From the NCBI GenBank assembly GCA_010031785.1, contig RGZA01000005.1, forward strand, positions 1-39,539: a DNA stretch of 39,539 bases, in the 5' to 3' direction. This DNA comes from Alphaproteobacteria bacterium (GTDB lineage Bacteria; Pseudomonadota; Alphaproteobacteria; UBA9219; RGZA01). This document shows positions 1 to 9,892 of this stretch, piece by piece (position 1 is the first letter of the stretch; every line of letters starts with the position of its first letter). The position numbers and the translations under genes are program-made. Below the pieces are notes generated by a model. The model made no database searches. It saw only the letters and a program-made list of their open reading frames with translations, and was not told the origin of the DNA.

Positions 1-1
1 C

Positions 2-100
2 TTTCTCACGCCCTATGAAAAAATAATCGAGGATTGGAAAACAAACCCTGAACTCTTTTATATAAACCCACTCCACTTCAAAACGGGACTAAACAACTAA
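2..100 (+). CDS. 3' end of an upstream CDS (partial), product unknown
   Basis: Frame 2 is open from the window edge: FLTPYEKIIEDWKTNPELFYINPLHFKTGLNN*, stop TAA at 98-100. Short, so only tentative. Confidence 0.35.
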   Translation, partial: FLTPYEKIIEDWKTNPELFYINPLHFKTGLNN

Positions 101-121
101 CCCCTCCCGCAAAGGGAGGGG
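101..121. repeat. GC-rich hairpin CCCCTCCC-GCAAA-GGGAGGGG between two genes
   Basis: Perfect 8-bp inverted repeat with a 5-nt loop immediately upstream of the comF-like ORF. Confidence 0.5.
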
Positions 122-130
122 AATTACACA

Positions 131-916
131 ATGCCAAGGCTAGCTTTTATGAATAGCATTGCATCTTTATTGAATCAGTTTCATCAACAGGCGGTGAACA
201 GTTTAAATGTTCTGCTGCCGCCGCTTTGCGTTATGTGCGATGATCTGGTCAGTGAGAGTCATGGTTTTTGTGGCCCGTGCTGGCAAGGCCTTACATTTAT
301 TGCGCCACCTTTGTGCGTATGCTGCGGATTGCCATTTGAATATGAAGGGCAGAGCATTAATGAGGATGCGTTATGCGGTGCGTGTCTGCTGGCGATGCCG
401 CATTTTACACATGCGCGCTCGGCGCTTGTTTATAATGATGCGAGTAAATCATTGATCCTTCCCTTTAAGCATAATGACCGCACCGATTATTCGCGCGCGC
501 TGGCGCGATTGCTGCTGAATGCAGGGCAGGCGATGATTGAGCGTGCTGATGCGTTATTGCCGGTGCCATTGCATTTCATGCGACTTTTTTCGCGGCGTTA
601 TAATCAATCAGCATTGCTTGTGCATCATCTTGCCAAAGCAACGGGCAAGGACATGCTGTTGCATGGGCTTGTGCGCAGTAAAGCAACGCAAAGCCAGGGG
701 CATCTCTCGCGTGAACAGCGTGAGAAAAATGTAAAAAATGCATTCCTGGTGCGGCCAAAGGCGATTGCAATGATTAAGGGAAAACATTTGTTGCTGATTG
801 ATGATGTGCTAACCACAGGCGCAACGGCCAATGCATGTGTTTCTGCGCTGTTAAAGGCGGGTGCAGCCCGTGTTGAGGTTTTAACTATCGCTCGAGTGGT
901 CAAAATCAACCAATAA
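131..916 (+). CDS. comF: ComF family protein (amidophosphoribosyltransferase-like)
   Basis: N-terminal Cys pairs (CVMC..CGPC, CVCC..CGAC) and C-terminal PRTase motif LLLIDDVLTTGATA. Confidence 0.9.
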   Translation: MPRLAFMNSIASLLNQFHQQAVNSLNVLLPPLCVMCDDLVSESHGFCGPCWQGLTFIAPPLCVCCGLPFEYEGQSINEDALCGACLLAMPHFTHARSALVYNDASKSLILPFKHNDRTDYSRALARLLLNAGQAMIERADALLPVPLHFMRLFSRRYNQSALLVHHLAKATGKDMLLHGLVRSKATQSQGHLSREQREKNVKNAFLVRPKAIAMIKGKHLLLIDDVLTTGATANACVSALLKAGAARVEVLTIARVVKINQ

Positions 917-922
917 TCCCGA

Positions 923-1029
923 TTACACTGGCTGCTTTTCGCGTTTTTTCTGCGCTTCCGGTACGCATGTACTTAATGTACATTTGCGTTCCGGTTCTCG
1001 AAAGAAACACGAAAATCACCTCAGTGTAA
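923..1029. repeat. Long imperfect palindrome between comF and grxC
   Basis: Left arm TTACACTGGCTGCTTTTCGCGTTTTTTCTGCGCTTCCGGTACGCATGTAC; reverse complement of right arm TTACACTGAGGTGATTTTCGTGTTTCTTTCGAGAACCGGAACGCAAATGTAC. Most positions match by eye. Confidence 0.8.
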
Positions 1030-1066
1030 CGAGATTCTGAACAGGTACTATTTTAAGGAGAGAGCG

Positions 1067-1324
1067 ATGCCCACCATTACCGTTTATTCCGGCCCCAATT
1101 GCCCCTATTGCGTGCGCGCAAAAGAATTACTCAAGAAAAAGGGCGCAAACTTTGATGTGATTGATGTGAAAGCCGATCGCGAACAGTTTGACGTGATGCT
1201 GTCTAAATCGGGTGGCCGCCGTACCATTCCGCAGATTTTCATTGGCGAGTTGCATGTGGGCGGATGTGATGATTTGCATGCGCTTGATGCTGCCGGAAAA
1301 CTTGATGCGTTGTTGGCAGGATAA
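1067..1324 (+). CDS. grxC: Glutaredoxin 3
   Basis: 85 aa with YSGPNCPYCVRAKELL, RTIPQIFIGELHVGGCDDL; upstream AAGGAGAG. Confidence 0.95.
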   Translation: MPTITVYSGPNCPYCVRAKELLKKKGANFDVIDVKADREQFDVMLSKSGGRRTIPQIFIGELHVGGCDDLHALDAAGKLDALLAG

Positions 1325-1327
1325 ACC

Positions 1328-2149
1328 ATGACGAGGCTTACCATTTCCTGCATCCAGACCAATATCGGGCCAGTGCTGACGGATAATCTGACGACGATTG
1401 AAGGATTGATCCGAAAGGCAAAAGCGCAAGGCGCAGAGATGGTAGTTTTGCCAGAAAATGCAGATTGCATGGTGCATGACCGCGCGAAAAAGCGCGCGCA
1501 AAGCTTTCCCGAAGATGATAATCCATCGGTCAATTTATACCGGAAACTCGCGAATGAACTCAGCGTTTGGATTATCTGCGGCAGCATTGCCGTACCAGCG
1601 GTGGAGGATAAATGCGCCAATCGCTGTCTGGTATTCAGACCCGATGGCAGCATTGCTGGCCGTTACGACAAGATCCATCTCTATGATGCTGTGCCAAAGC
1701 CGGGTGAAGTCTACCGCGAGTCTGAGCTGTTTGTGCCGGGTGACAAAGCCGTGCTGGTTGAAACGCCATGGGGCAAATTGGGCCTGAGTATTTGTTATGA
1801 TGTGCGCTTTCCCCATTTATATCGCGCCCTCGCCAAGGCAGGTGCGGTGATGCTGAGCGTGCCTGCGGCCTTTACGGAAACATCGGGCAAGGCGCATTGG
1901 CATACGCTGCTGCGCGCACGCGCGATTGAAACCGGATGCTTTGTGTTTGCAGCAGCACAAACGGGCACGCATGATGGCGGGCGCAGGACGTTTGGTCATT
2001 CGCTGATTATTGCGCCATGGGGCGAAATCATTGCTGATGGCGGTGAAGCTGTGGGCGTAATTACCGCGACTATTGATCTTGATAAGGTTACAGAGGCGCG
2101 CAATGCGATTGCATCACTGCAGCATGACCGCACGTTTACGCTGGAATAA
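1328..2149 (+). CDS. Carbon-nitrogen hydrolase (nitrilase superfamily, Nit1/omega-amidase-like)
   Basis: Catalytic motifs VLPENAD, YDKIHLYD, LGLSICYDVRFPHLYRAL, HWHTLLRARAIET. Confidence 0.92.
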   Translation: MTRLTISCIQTNIGPVLTDNLTTIEGLIRKAKAQGAEMVVLPENADCMVHDRAKKRAQSFPEDDNPSVNLYRKLANELSVWIICGSIAVPAVEDKCANRCLVFRPDGSIAGRYDKIHLYDAVPKPGEVYRESELFVPGDKAVLVETPWGKLGLSICYDVRFPHLYRALAKAGAVMLSVPAAFTETSGKAHWHTLLRARAIETGCFVFAAAQTGTHDGGRRTFGHSLIIAPWGEIIADGGEAVGVITATIDLDKVTEARNAIASLQHDRTFTLE

Positions 2150-2151
2150 AA

Positions 2152-4890
2152 TTACTCCAGCGAGCCGTGGCAGTGTTTGAACTTCTTACCCGAATTGCAA
2201 GGGCAGGGGGAGTTGCGTTGGATTTTCCCCCATGTGGCAGGATTTTTTGCATCAAACCCTAACGCTGCAACGGTTGCTGCGCCTTTGCCATACGCCGTTG
2301 GCGCTGCAGATTTACGCATCATGCCTTTGGGCAGCATTTCATCTTCGTCTGCGCCGCGATTTTCGATCATCGGCTGACCACGACGTTGTGCAAGCACTTC
2401 ATCTTCGGTGGGTGGGCGCTGTATATCCGCGAGTAATTTGGATGTGGTATCTTCGCGTAGCTGATCCAGCATATTACTGAACAGATCAAACGCTTCACGG
2501 CCATATTCATTAAGCGGATCGCGTTGACCATAGGCGCGCAGACCAATGCCGCTGCGCAAATGATCAAGCGCGAGCAAATGATCTTTCCAGACCTGATCAA
2601 GTGTTGAGAGCAGCAACAACTTTTCAACCTGATGACGCATATGTTCTTCAAACATACCGATGCGCTGCGCATATTTTTCATCAGCCGCTTTTTTAATGCG
2701 TGCTTCAAACTCGGCTTCGGCAATGCCGTCTTCCTTGCCCCAGTCTTCAATAGGAAGATCAAGGTGCAGAACGGTTTTGGCGCGTTCCTGCAGATCAGCA
2801 AGCGCCCATTGCTCAGGATAGGAATGGGGCGGCACGGCAGTGCTTACCATGCCTTCAATCACATCATAGCGCATGGCGGTGATGGTATCGGTGACATTGG
2901 TTGCGGTCATGATTTCGCGGCGCTGTTCGTAAATTACCTTGCGCTGGTCGTTCATGATGTTATCGAATTTGAGCAGGTTTTTACGCACATCGAAATTGCG
3001 CGCTTCGACTTTTTCCTGCGCCTTGAGAAGGGCGCGGCTGATCCATGGATGCTCAATTGACTGGCCATCTTTAAGGCCAAGGCTGGCGAGCATTGCATCC
3101 ATCCGGTCAGCGCCGTAAATACGCAGCAGATCATCCTGCAGTGAAAGGAAGAAGCTGGATGTACCAGGATCGCCCTGACGGCCCGAACGACCACGCAGCT
3201 GATTGTCAATGCGGCGTGATTCATGACGCTCCGTACCAATCACATACAGACCGCCGGATTGACGCACGAGTTCGCGCGCTTCTTCGATTTCCTTGCGGAT
3301 GGTTGCGATTTTTGCTTCGCGTTCATTGGTGTCCTGAATATCCGCCGCTTCCTGCGCGATACGCATATCAAGATTACCACCGAGCTGAATATCGGTACCG
3401 CGACCCGCCATGTTGGTAGCGATGGTGACAGCGCCGGTGCGGCCAGCTTGCGCAATAATATAGGCTTCCTGTTCGTGGTAGCGCGCATTGAGCACATTGT
3501 GCGGGATTTTGCGCTTCTTTAGCAGTTCCGAGAGCAATTCCGATTTTTCAATCGATACCGTGCCGACCAATACCGGCTGCATACGCTTTCTGCATTCTTC
3601 GATCACATCGATGATTGCATTGTATTTTTCAGCAGCGGTGCGGAAAACAACGTCATCATGATCAATACGCAGTACGGTGACGTTGGTTGGCATATCGACA
3701 ACCGACAGATTATAAATTTCTTCAAATTCTGCCGCTTCGGTCAATGCCGTTCCGGTCATACCGGAAAGTTTTGGATAAAGACGGAAATAATTTTGATAGG
3801 TGATGCTGGCGAGCGTCTGGTTTTCACGCTCGATCGTGACACGTTCTTTTGCTTCGAGCGCCTGGTGCAAGCCTTCGCCATAGCGGCGGCCTTCCATCAT
3901 GCGGCCAGTGAATTCATCGATGATGACAAGCTTGTCATCTTTTACAATGTAATCGACATCGCGCGCAAACAGCGTATGCGCGCGCAAGGCCTGTTGAATG
4001 TGATGCAGCGTATTGACGTTGGAGCTGTCATAAAGCCCGCCGGGGTTGAGCATGCCAGCTTGCGAGAGCCAGCCTTCAACATCGACCATGCCGGTTTCGG
4101 TCAGATTGACGGTGCGGGCTTTTTCATCCTTCTCATAATCTTCCGGTTTGAGATTTTTGACGAGGATTTCATCAATACGGCGATAAAGCTCGGATGAATC
4201 TTCGGCAGGGCCAGAGATAATAAGCGGTGTACGTGCTTCATCAATCAGAATGCTATCGACTTCATCAACGATCGCGTAGTTGAACGGGCGTTGCACAAGA
4301 TCCGATGCGCGGAATTTCATATTATCGCGCAGATAATCAAAGCCGAATTCATGGTTGGTACCATAGGTAATGTCAGCGGCATACGCATCACGGCGCTCAT
4401 CTTCGTTCAGGCCATGCACAATGCAGCCAACGGTAAGGCCAAGGAAATTATGCACGCGGCCCATCCAGCCGCTATCGCGCTGGGCCAGATAATCATTTAC
4501 AGTAATAATATGTACGCCTTTGCCGGTCAACGCATTGAGGTATGCAGGAAGCGTGGCAACAAGGGTTTTACCTTCACCGGTGCGCATTTCAGAAATCTTG
4601 CCTTGATGCAGCACCATGCCGCCCAGCAACTGCACATCGAAATGGCGCTGGCCAAGTACCCGTTTTGCAGCTTCGCGCACAACGGCGAAGGCTTCAGGTA
4701 ATAAACGATCCAGTTTTTCGCCATCTGCAAGGCGTTTGCGGAATAATTCGGTTTGCGAGCGCAGCTCAGCATCGTACATGCCTGAGTATTTTGACTCTAA
4801 GCCATTAATGACGCCAACAACCGGGCGCAGATTTTTCAGAAAACGGTCATTGGCAGAGCCAAAGATATTACGGGTTAGTGCCGCGAACAT
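2152..4890 (-). CDS. secA: Preprotein translocase subunit SecA
   Basis: 912 aa; [62 protein letters not shown]-terminal zinc motif [14 protein letters not shown]. Confidence 0.99.
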   Translation of the reverse strand: MFAALTRNIFGSANDRFLKNLRPVVGVINGLESKYSGMYDAELRSQTELFRKRLADGEKLDRLLPEAFAVVREAAKRVLGQRHFDVQLLGGMVLHQGKISEMRTGEGKTLVATLPAYLNALTGKGVHIITVNDYLAQRDSGWMGRVHNFLGLTVGCIVHGLNEDERRDAYAADITYGTNHEFGFDYLRDNMKFRASDLVQRPFNYAIVDEVDSILIDEARTPLIISGPAEDSSELYRRIDEILVKNLKPEDYEKDEKARTVNLTETGMVDVEGWLSQAGMLNPGGLYDSSNVNTLHHIQQALRAHTLFARDVDYIVKDDKLVIIDEFTGRMMEGRRYGEGLHQALEAKERVTIERENQTLASITYQNYFRLYPKLSGMTGTALTEAAEFEEIYNLSVVDMPTNVTVLRIDHDDVVFRTAAEKYNAIIDVIEECRKRMQPVLVGTVSIEKSELLSELLKKRKIPHNVLNARYHEQEAYIIAQAGRTGAVTIATNMAGRGTDIQLGGNLDMRIAQEAADIQDTNEREAKIATIRKEIEEARELVRQSGGLYVIGTERHESRRIDNQLRGRSGRQGDPGTSSFFLSLQDDLLRIYGADRMDAMLASLGLKDGQSIEHPWISRALLKAQEKVEARNFDVRKNLLKFDNIMNDQRKVIYEQRREIMTATNVTDTITAMRYDVIEGMVSTAVPPHSYPEQWALADLQERAKTVLHLDLPIEDWGKEDGIAEAEFEARIKKAADEKYAQRIGMFEEHMRHQVEKLLLLSTLDQVWKDHLLALDHLRSGIGLRAYGQRDPLNEYGREAFDLFSNMLDQLREDTTSKLLADIQRPPTEDEVLAQRRGQPMIENRGADEDEMLPKGMMRKSAAPTAYGKGAATVAALGFDAKNPATWGKIQRNSPCPCNSGKKFKHCHGSLE

Positions 4891-5151
4891 TTAACAACCT
4901 CAAAATAAGTGTATTCGTCATAAGTAAGCCGCGCAAATTAGCCGAAATTTTGACCATTTGCCAACAGCAAGCTGCGGGCCTTGCGTAAAACCTTCATATC
5001 TTTGCCATTATTGCTTGTTAGCACTCCTTTTGCAGGTGGGTCTTGCAGCCAAGGGGTGCTTTCCGCTAAACAATGAAGGCTTTTTTCTACAATGATTCTC
5101 CCCATCCCAATCACGTTTTCGCGTTCCCAACACATAAGAAAGGACTATTCG

Positions 5152-6012
5152 ATGTTCAACCCTAAAAAAGCACTGATCACCGGTGTTTTACTCTCAGCTT
5201 TTCTGGCTCCGTTTCCGGCAATCGCTGCGGATGATCTGGTGGTTGCGCGCGTCAATGGTCAGGAAATTCACAAGTCCGATGTGATGCGCGAGTTGGCAGC
5301 CTTGCCACCGCAATTGCAACAGGTTCCGGTTGAGCAAATCTATCCGCAACTTCTGGATCGGATGATTGATGCCAAGCTGCTGATCGCACAAGGCTATGCA
5401 GAAAAAGTAAATGAAACTGCTGATTTCAAGGAACGCATGAAGCGCGCGGAAGAACGTATCATCACCGATGTAACCTTGCGTGAAAAAATCAAGCCGATGG
5501 TCACCGATGACAAGATCAAAGCGCTCTATGATGAAATCGTAAAGCACAGCACACCTGAAGAAGAAGTGCGCGCACGTCACATCCTTGTGAAGACTGAAAA
5601 GGAAGCCAAGGATATTATCGAGCAACTCGGTAAGGGCGGCGATTTCAATAAGCTTGCGACTGAAAAATCAACCGATACGGCTTCTGCGCAACAAGGCGGC
5701 GATCTGGGTTACTTCTCCAAAAAAGCAATGGTAAAGCCCTTTGCTGATGCTGCGTTTGCAATGAAAGCCGGTGAATACAGCAAGACACCCGTGAAGTCTG
5801 ACTTTGGTTTCCATGTGATCAAGGTTGAAGACAAGCGCAAGTCAAAGCCTGTTGAACTGGAAAAGGTAAAGCCACAATTGGAAGCAAAAGTTTCTGATCA
5901 GGCCGCGAATGAATATGTGGAAACCATGAAGAAGAACGCAAAGGTCGAGCGTTTTGGTCTTGATGGCAAGCCTCTGGTTGAAACAAAGCCAGAAGCGGCA
6001 CCAAAGAAATAG
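5152..6012 (+). CDS. Peptidylprolyl isomerase, parvulin/PpiC-SurA type, exported
   Basis: Signal peptide MFNPKKALITGVLLSAFLAPFPAIAA; parvulin core VRARHILVKTEKEAKDIIEQLGKGGDFNKLA...GGDLGYFSKKAMVKPFADAAF. Start chosen at the internal ATG 5152, preceded by AGAAAGGA. Confidence 0.9.
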   Translation: MFNPKKALITGVLLSAFLAPFPAIAADDLVVARVNGQEIHKSDVMRELAALPPQLQQVPVEQIYPQLLDRMIDAKLLIAQGYAEKVNETADFKERMKRAEERIITDVTLREKIKPMVTDDKIKALYDEIVKHSTPEEEVRARHILVKTEKEAKDIIEQLGKGGDFNKLATEKSTDTASAQQGGDLGYFSKKAMVKPFADAAFAMKAGEYSKTPVKSDFGFHVIKVEDKRKSKPVELEKVKPQLEAKVSDQAANEYVETMKKNAKVERFGLDGKPLVETKPEAAPKK

Positions 6013-6041
6013 AAAAGAACATTTCTTTTCTGATCGAATGA

Positions 6042-6077
6042 AACATCCCCGCTTTCTTATTGCGGGGATGTTTTTTT
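6042..6077 (+). terminator. Rho-independent terminator after the PPIase gene
   Basis: AACATCCCCGC-TTTCTTAT-TGCGGGGATGTT followed by a T run. Confidence 0.85.
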
Positions 6078-6104
6078 AAGGACCACAAATTTCCAAGGAT
6101 CACG

Positions 6105-7346
6105 ATGATGAAGCATAAACGTTCTCCACTAGCGCCAAAGAAGCCTGCAGTTTTAAAACCGGTACGCGGCGTACAACTTGCCACGCTTGCAACGGGCCTG
6201 CGTTATGTTGGCCGGGATGATTTATTGCTGGTAACGATGCCAAGGGGCACAAGCGTTGCGGGTGTGTTTACGCAATCATCTGCTGCGGCAGCGCCGGTGG
6301 GTTGGTGCCGATTATTGCTCAAGGATAAAAAAGCACGCGCATTGCTAGTGAACGCTGGCAATGCCAATGCTGCAACAGGCAAGGCAGGACTTGCGCTGCT
6401 TGAAGAAAGCGTGCGCGCGGTTGCGCTTGAAACCGGATGTAATCCTGCAGAAGTGTTTATTGCATCAACCGGTATTATTGGCCGGCCACTGCCGAAAAAA
6501 GCACTGGCAAATTTTGTGCCAGCAATTGCAAAGAAACTGAAACCTGATGCTGCGAATTGGGCCAAGGCCGCACGCGCGATTATGACGACGGACACCTTTG
6601 CAAAAATGGTAAGCCGTAAAGTTTCGATTGGCGGAAAAAATGTCACGCTTTCTGCATTCGGTAAAGGCTCGGGCATGATTGCGCCAAACATGGCAACCTT
6701 ACTGGCATTTGTATTTACTGATGCTGCGGTGGATGCCAAGGCCCTGCAGGCAATGATGGATGTGTCGGCAGATAAAAGCTTTAACAGCATCACGGTCGAT
6801 GGTGATACCTCGACCAATGATACGCTGCTGGTTTTTGCAACTGGCGGTGCTGGCAACGAAAAAATTATTAGGAGCGATAGCAAGGATGGCCGTGTGTTTG
6901 CCAAGGCGCTGGAAGAAGTATTGATCGAGCTTGCGCTGCTTGTGGTGCGCGATGGTGAGGGCGCACAAAAGCTTGTTACCATTGATGTAACGGGCGCTGT
7001 GAATGACAAGGCCGCGCGCGTGCATGCGCTCACAATTGCGAACTCTCCTTTAGTAAAAACCGCGATTGCGGGTGAAGATGCTAATTGGGGCCGTCTTTTG
7101 ATGGCGGCTGGACGTAGCGGTGAAAAACTCAATCTCAAAAAATTCAAAGTCGCAATTGGTGGCTTCACCATTTGCAAAAATGGCGGGCAGATTAAAAATT
7201 ATGATGAAACACCCGTTGCCAAGCACATGAAGGGCCGCGACATTCACATTGCGCTTGATGTTGGTATGGGCAAGGGCAAGGCACGAGTTTGGACCTGTGA
7301 CCTTACGCATGGGTATATTGATATCAACGGTAGTTACAGAAGCTAG
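6105..7346 (+). CDS. argJ: Bifunctional glutamate N-acetyltransferase / amino-acid acetyltransferase ArgJ
   Basis: ASTGIIGRPLPKKAL, KGSGMIAPNMATLLAFVFTDA, TVDGDTSTNDTLLVFATG, C-terminal DLTHGYIDINGSYRS. Start placed at ATGATG (6105), since 6060 lies in the terminator. Confidence 0.97.
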   Translation: MMKHKRSPLAPKKPAVLKPVRGVQLATLATGLRYVGRDDLLLVTMPRGTSVAGVFTQSSAAAAPVGWCRLLLKDKKARALLVNAGNANAATGKAGLALLEESVRAVALETGCNPAEVFIASTGIIGRPLPKKALANFVPAIAKKLKPDAANWAKAARAIMTTDTFAKMVSRKVSIGGKNVTLSAFGKGSGMIAPNMATLLAFVFTDAAVDAKALQAMMDVSADKSFNSITVDGDTSTNDTLLVFATGGAGNEKIIRSDSKDGRVFAKALEEVLIELALLVVRDGEGAQKLVTIDVTGAVNDKAARVHALTIANSPLVKTAIAGEDANWGRLLMAAGRSGEKLNLKKFKVAIGGFTICKNGGQIKNYDETPVAKHMKGRDIHIALDVGMGKGKARVWTCDLTHGYIDINGSYRS

Positions 7347-7348
7347 TC

Positions 7349-7798
7349 ATGAGCTGTGTTGACGTCACACTGCCCCCCCAACAATCAGCGTCAAAGCCAG
7401 CGCCGTTAGTGCTGGTCGTGGCAGGTGCGTTGATCGATGCCGATGGTCGTGTGTTATTGGCGCGGCGCCCACCGGGCAAAGCCATGGCAGGTTTGTGGGA
7501 ATTTCCTGGTGGCAAGGTGCATGAAAAAGAAACGCCGGAGCAGGCCCTATGCCGTGAATTGCGTGAAGAGCTTGGCATTGAAACATCGCCCGGATGCCTT
7601 TATCCGCTTAGCTTTGCAAGCCATGCGTATGAAGCATTTCATTTGCTGATGCCGCTTTATATATGCCGAGTGTGGAATGGCGTGCCCGAACCTAAGGAAG
7701 GTCAAAAACTTGCATGGGTGCGCATTGATCAGCTCGGCGAATTTGAAATGCCGCCTGCGGATGTGCCACTGATTGCTGCCTTGCGCGATAAATTATAA
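7349..7798 (+). CDS. NUDIX hydrolase, MutT-like (8-oxo-dGTP diphosphatase)
   Basis: Nudix box GGKVHEKETPEQALCRELREELGIE. Confidence 0.92.
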   Translation: MSCVDVTLPPQQSASKPAPLVLVVAGALIDADGRVLLARRPPGKAMAGLWEFPGGKVHEKETPEQALCRELREELGIETSPGCLYPLSFASHAYEAFHLLMPLYICRVWNGVPEPKEGQKLAWVRIDQLGEFEMPPADVPLIAALRDKL

Positions 7799-8979
7799 CT
7801 CATCAGCGCAAGCATCACCGCCGTTGCAATATGGCCTGACAACCACCACGCTTGCAGTAATGAGAAAGTTGTATTGAGCATCATCAGACTGCAAAAGGCC
7901 GCTGCAATCATGTAAGGCTGTGCAATCTCATGCGCCTTATACATGCGGTAGGTGAGAAACAATAGCAGCGTGCCCCACAGGATCGCGCCCACCATTCCAA
8001 AATCAAGCCAGAGCTGTAAGAAGATATTATGGGGATGATGACTGACAACATTCACGCCCGGCTCAAAAAAGCCTGCCCCCAAAGAATTGGGCGCATCGCT
8101 TTGCAATCCCGTGGATGCATCAATGCCATGACCAAAAAACGGTTTTTCAAGAATATGCTTCGAGGTAACGGTCCACACCTTGATGCGGGCAAGGGCGGAG
8201 TCAAACAGCTGGCCGGTAATTTCCGGCGAAACAAGGGGTAGAACGGTTGAAACGGGTACAATAAAGAACAGGCCAAGGCCAATCAGCAGGGTTAGCGCCC
8301 AGCGTGCCAATACCGCCTGATAAAGGGCAAAAAACAGCACCCCAGAGCCAACCACCATACCCAGCAGCGATGAACGGTTGGTTAGAAAAATGCTGATGCT
8401 GGTAAAAGCAAGCACTGATAAAATACTCAAAACATTTTTGCCTTTGGTCTTGAGCCATAAGGCAAACGGCCAGATGGACAGCGCAAATAACCCTGCCATG
8501 CGCTTGGTTACGTTTTCATATACTGCGATATTGCTATCCATCTGATTATACCAGCGATGGATCGGGTGATTGAAAAAACATTCAACGCATAATAATCCAA
8601 GGCCGATGATCCAGCTGGTGACAAACAGTTTGATCAAAACATCAAGCGTATGCGGTTTGATAAAAGGCAGTGTCAAAAAAATAATGGCGCAACATATGCA
8701 AAGATAAAGCAGGCCAAACGCAGTATGTCCAGCGCTGTCATTGGGGCTCCATAATGCTGTCAGGCACGTATAACCAACGGCGCAGGCCAGCAGGATAAAG
8801 CTTTGTTTATCTATGGTTTTGATGATATCCGTCCAATGTTTTTTAAGCGATGGCAAAAGCACAAGGGCAGTATAAATCACCAGTGCCATCATCCCGCGCG
8901 GCATCAGCGCCATGAGTGGCCCAAACAATAACGCAGGAATGCAAAGCAACAGGGTGGTGAATGAAAAGTTTTTCATCAT
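7729..8979 (-). CDS. O-antigen ligase family / polymerase-like membrane protein
   Basis: 416 aa, many hydrophobic segments, Wzy/WaaL-like region HHPHNIFLQLWLDFGMVGAILW. The 3' end overlaps the NUDIX gene by ~70 bp; start overlaps the ruvX stop (ATGA). Confidence 0.82.
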   Translation of the reverse strand: MMKNFSFTTLLLCIPALLFGPLMALMPRGMMALVIYTALVLLPSLKKHWTDIIKTIDKQSFILLACAVGYTCLTALWSPNDSAGHTAFGLLYLCICCAIIFLTLPFIKPHTLDVLIKLFVTSWIIGLGLLCVECFFNHPIHRWYNQMDSNIAVYENVTKRMAGLFALSIWPFALWLKTKGKNVLSILSVLAFTSISIFLTNRSSLLGMVVGSGVLFFALYQAVLARWALTLLIGLGLFFIVPVSTVLPLVSPEITGQLFDSALARIKVWTVTSKHILEKPFFGHGIDASTGLQSDAPNSLGAGFFEPGVNVVSHHPHNIFLQLWLDFGMVGAILWGTLLLFLTYRMYKAHEIAQPYMIAAAFCSLMMLNTTFSLLQAWWLSGHIATAVMLALMSYNLSRKAAISGTSAGGISNSPS

Positions 8980-9461
8980 TTCAGTTTTGCGTAATCTTCA
9001 AGTGCAGATTGCAAGATACTATGCGCGGCGAGTTTATCAATTACCTCTGCGCGGCGTTTGTGGCGCAAGCCGATTTCTTCGGTTAGAAAATCCTGCATCG
9101 TGCTGGTGGTAAGACGTTCATCGTAAAAACTGATGTGTGGTTCATTCGAAAAGATGTTTTTTGCTTCCAAAATCTGTTGTGCAAAGAGTTTGATTTTTTT
9201 AGCGCTTGTGCCTTCGCTATCATCCATATTAAGCGGCAGACCGATCACAAGCCCGCCTGCATTGCGCTCGGCGATTAATGCGGCAAGGGCAGCCAGATCA
9301 TCTGCCAGTTTTTTGCGCTGAATCGTTAAGAGGGGTGAGGATTGCTTAAATTCCGGATCGCATACCGCAACACCAATGGTTTTGCTGCCTACATCAAGGC
9401 CCAGCAGGCATTGACCTTTTTTAACGCGCTTTAAAAGATGGGGCCATGGGTGAATGGGCAT
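8976..9461 (-). CDS. ruvX: Putative pre-16S rRNA nuclease / Holliday junction resolvase YqgF (RuvX)
   Basis: LLGLDVGSKTIGVAVCDP, GLVIGLPLNMDDSEG, FYDERLTT. Start placed at ATG 9461; the ORF can extend to 9521 but the extension translates a repeat. Confidence 0.9.
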   Translation of the reverse strand: MPIHPWPHLLKRVKKGQCLLGLDVGSKTIGVAVCDPEFKQSSPLLTIQRKKLADDLAALAALIAERNAGGLVIGLPLNMDDSEGTSAKKIKLFAQQILEAKNIFSNEPHISFYDERLTTSTMQDFLTEEIGLRHKRRAEVIDKLAAHSILQSALEDYAKLK

Positions 9462-9600
9462 GGAACGAAGGGCCGGAGTTACGAAGGGACGAAGGGGAGA
9501 AGATTTATATCCTACCATCATTATTTTAATTTGCGCAAAGCCTCATCTGCTATAAAAGTAATGCCTTCGTCCCTTCGTAACTCCGGCCCTTCGTCCCATG
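9459..9600. repeat. Inverted-repeat pair (37-bp arms, 36/37 identical) forming the ruvX-gatC intergenic region
   Basis: Left arm 9459: CATGGAACGAAGGGCCGGAGTTACGAAGGGACGAAGG. Reverse complement of 9564-9600: CATGGGACGAAGGGCCGGAGTTACGAAGGGACGAAGG. Confidence 0.9.
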
Positions 9601-9885
9601 ACAATCGATAAAAACACCGTTGCCCGTATTGCAAATCTCGCCCGCATCCGCCTCACCGAGGAGGAGCAGAATACCATGGCCAAGGAATTTCAGGGTATTT
9701 TGTCCTGGGTGGATCAACTTCAGGAAGTGAATACCGATAATATTCCCCCGTTAACCTCGGTCGTCGAAATCACGCTGCCCTTGCGCGAGGATAAAGTGAC
9801 CGATGGTGGTTATGCCGATGATATTCTGGCCAATGCGCCCAAACAGGCGGCTGGCTTTTTTGTTGTTCCAAAAGTTGTTGAATAG
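9598..9885 (+). CDS. gatC: Asp-tRNA(Asn)/Glu-tRNA(Gln) amidotransferase subunit C
   Basis: 95 aa; VARIANLARIRLTEEE, FQGILSWVDQLQEVNTDNIPPLTSV. Confidence 0.95.
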   Translation: MTIDKNTVARIANLARIRLTEEEQNTMAKEFQGILSWVDQLQEVNTDNIPPLTSVVEITLPLREDKVTDGGYADDILANAPKQAAGFFVVPKVVE

Positions 9886-9892
9886 TCTCACA

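Noticed and set aside
3658-4197. 179-aa ORF (and others) antisense to secA
   Set aside because: Shadow ORFs of a highly conserved gene; no independent support.
6203-7177. 324-aa ORF on the - strand
   Set aside because: Antisense shadow of argJ, low-complexity Ser/Ala-rich.
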